In this document: piece after piece, positions 38,841 to 38,928 of the stretch | How positions within the stretch are numbered: position 1 is the stretch's first letter | Layout of the letters: each line of letters opens with the position of its first letter | Assembly: GCA_003427395.1 (NCBI GenBank) | Contig: BFEA01000405.1 | Location: 466,709-505,636 of the forward strand | Source: Chara braunii | Taxonomy: Eukaryota > Streptophyta > Charophyceae > Charales > Characeae | Direction: 5' to 3' | Length of the DNA stretch: 38,928 bases | Position numbers and translations under genes: made by a program | The notes under the pieces: generated by a model | What the model saw: only the letters and a program-made list of their open reading frames with translations | Told to the model about the DNA's origin: nothing | Database searches by the model: none

Positions 38841-38928
38841 TTGTCTTTGAAGAGTGCGCTTATAAACAACATCGGGAAAAGCCCGCAGCCAGGGATGCCC
38901 ATAGAAAAGAATGCTTATAAAGCCGAAC

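Overview
This is eukaryotic nuclear DNA that is gene-poor and repeat-dense. It has long microsatellites, homopolymer runs, two assembly gaps (11035-11124 and 25778-26428) and a few scattered single Ns. A green-plant-lineage genome is the best fit. The LINE has an L1-like layout: a CCHC-knuckle ORF1, then an AP-endonuclease/RT ORF2 with a zf-RVT-like tail. The LTR element carries a primer-binding site matching initiator tRNA-Met, as in plant retrotransposons. A charophyte such as Chara is my guess from general look only; this is inference. I see no rRNA, no intact tRNA, no CRISPR and no operon structure.

Layout. 1-3860: pyrimidine tracts, a hydrophobic coding-like patch and a diverged ~330-bp tandem triplication. 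3861-4868: a composite microsatellite repeat (inverted copy at the right end, 38281-38840), then a dispersed repeat (inverted copy at 24690-25066). 4942-7980: a nest of small terminal-inverted-repeat (TIR) elements inside a ~2.9-kb inverted-repeat structure; three of them have matching 3-bp flanks. 8280-15165: mostly non-coding, with two large palindromes sharing a core, two tRNA-derived (SINE-like) units, microsatellites, and the best candidate for an ordinary gene: a 98-residue secreted cysteine-rich peptide at 14076-14372. 15170-22133: a degraded LINE on the minus strand. 22134-26810: its probable leader, another TIR element, fold-back repeats, a possible terminal exon and the large gap. 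26811-30693: a non-autonomous LTR retrotransposon with two LTRs, PBS and a truncated gag-like reading frame. 32200-34460: an array of paired hairpins with covarying stems and a recurring 9-nt apical loop. 35215-36720: minisatellites with 20/40/80-bp periods. 37365-37874: a decayed non-LTR-type reverse transcriptase of a different family from the LINE. 38098-38235: a palindrome-dense block.

The genes do not form a pathway. Almost all recognisable protein-coding information is mobile-element derived and broken. The two most unusual signals are the covarying double-hairpin array with its CTRAGYGAA loop, and the nested TIR elements, for which related empty sites can be read inside the window itself.
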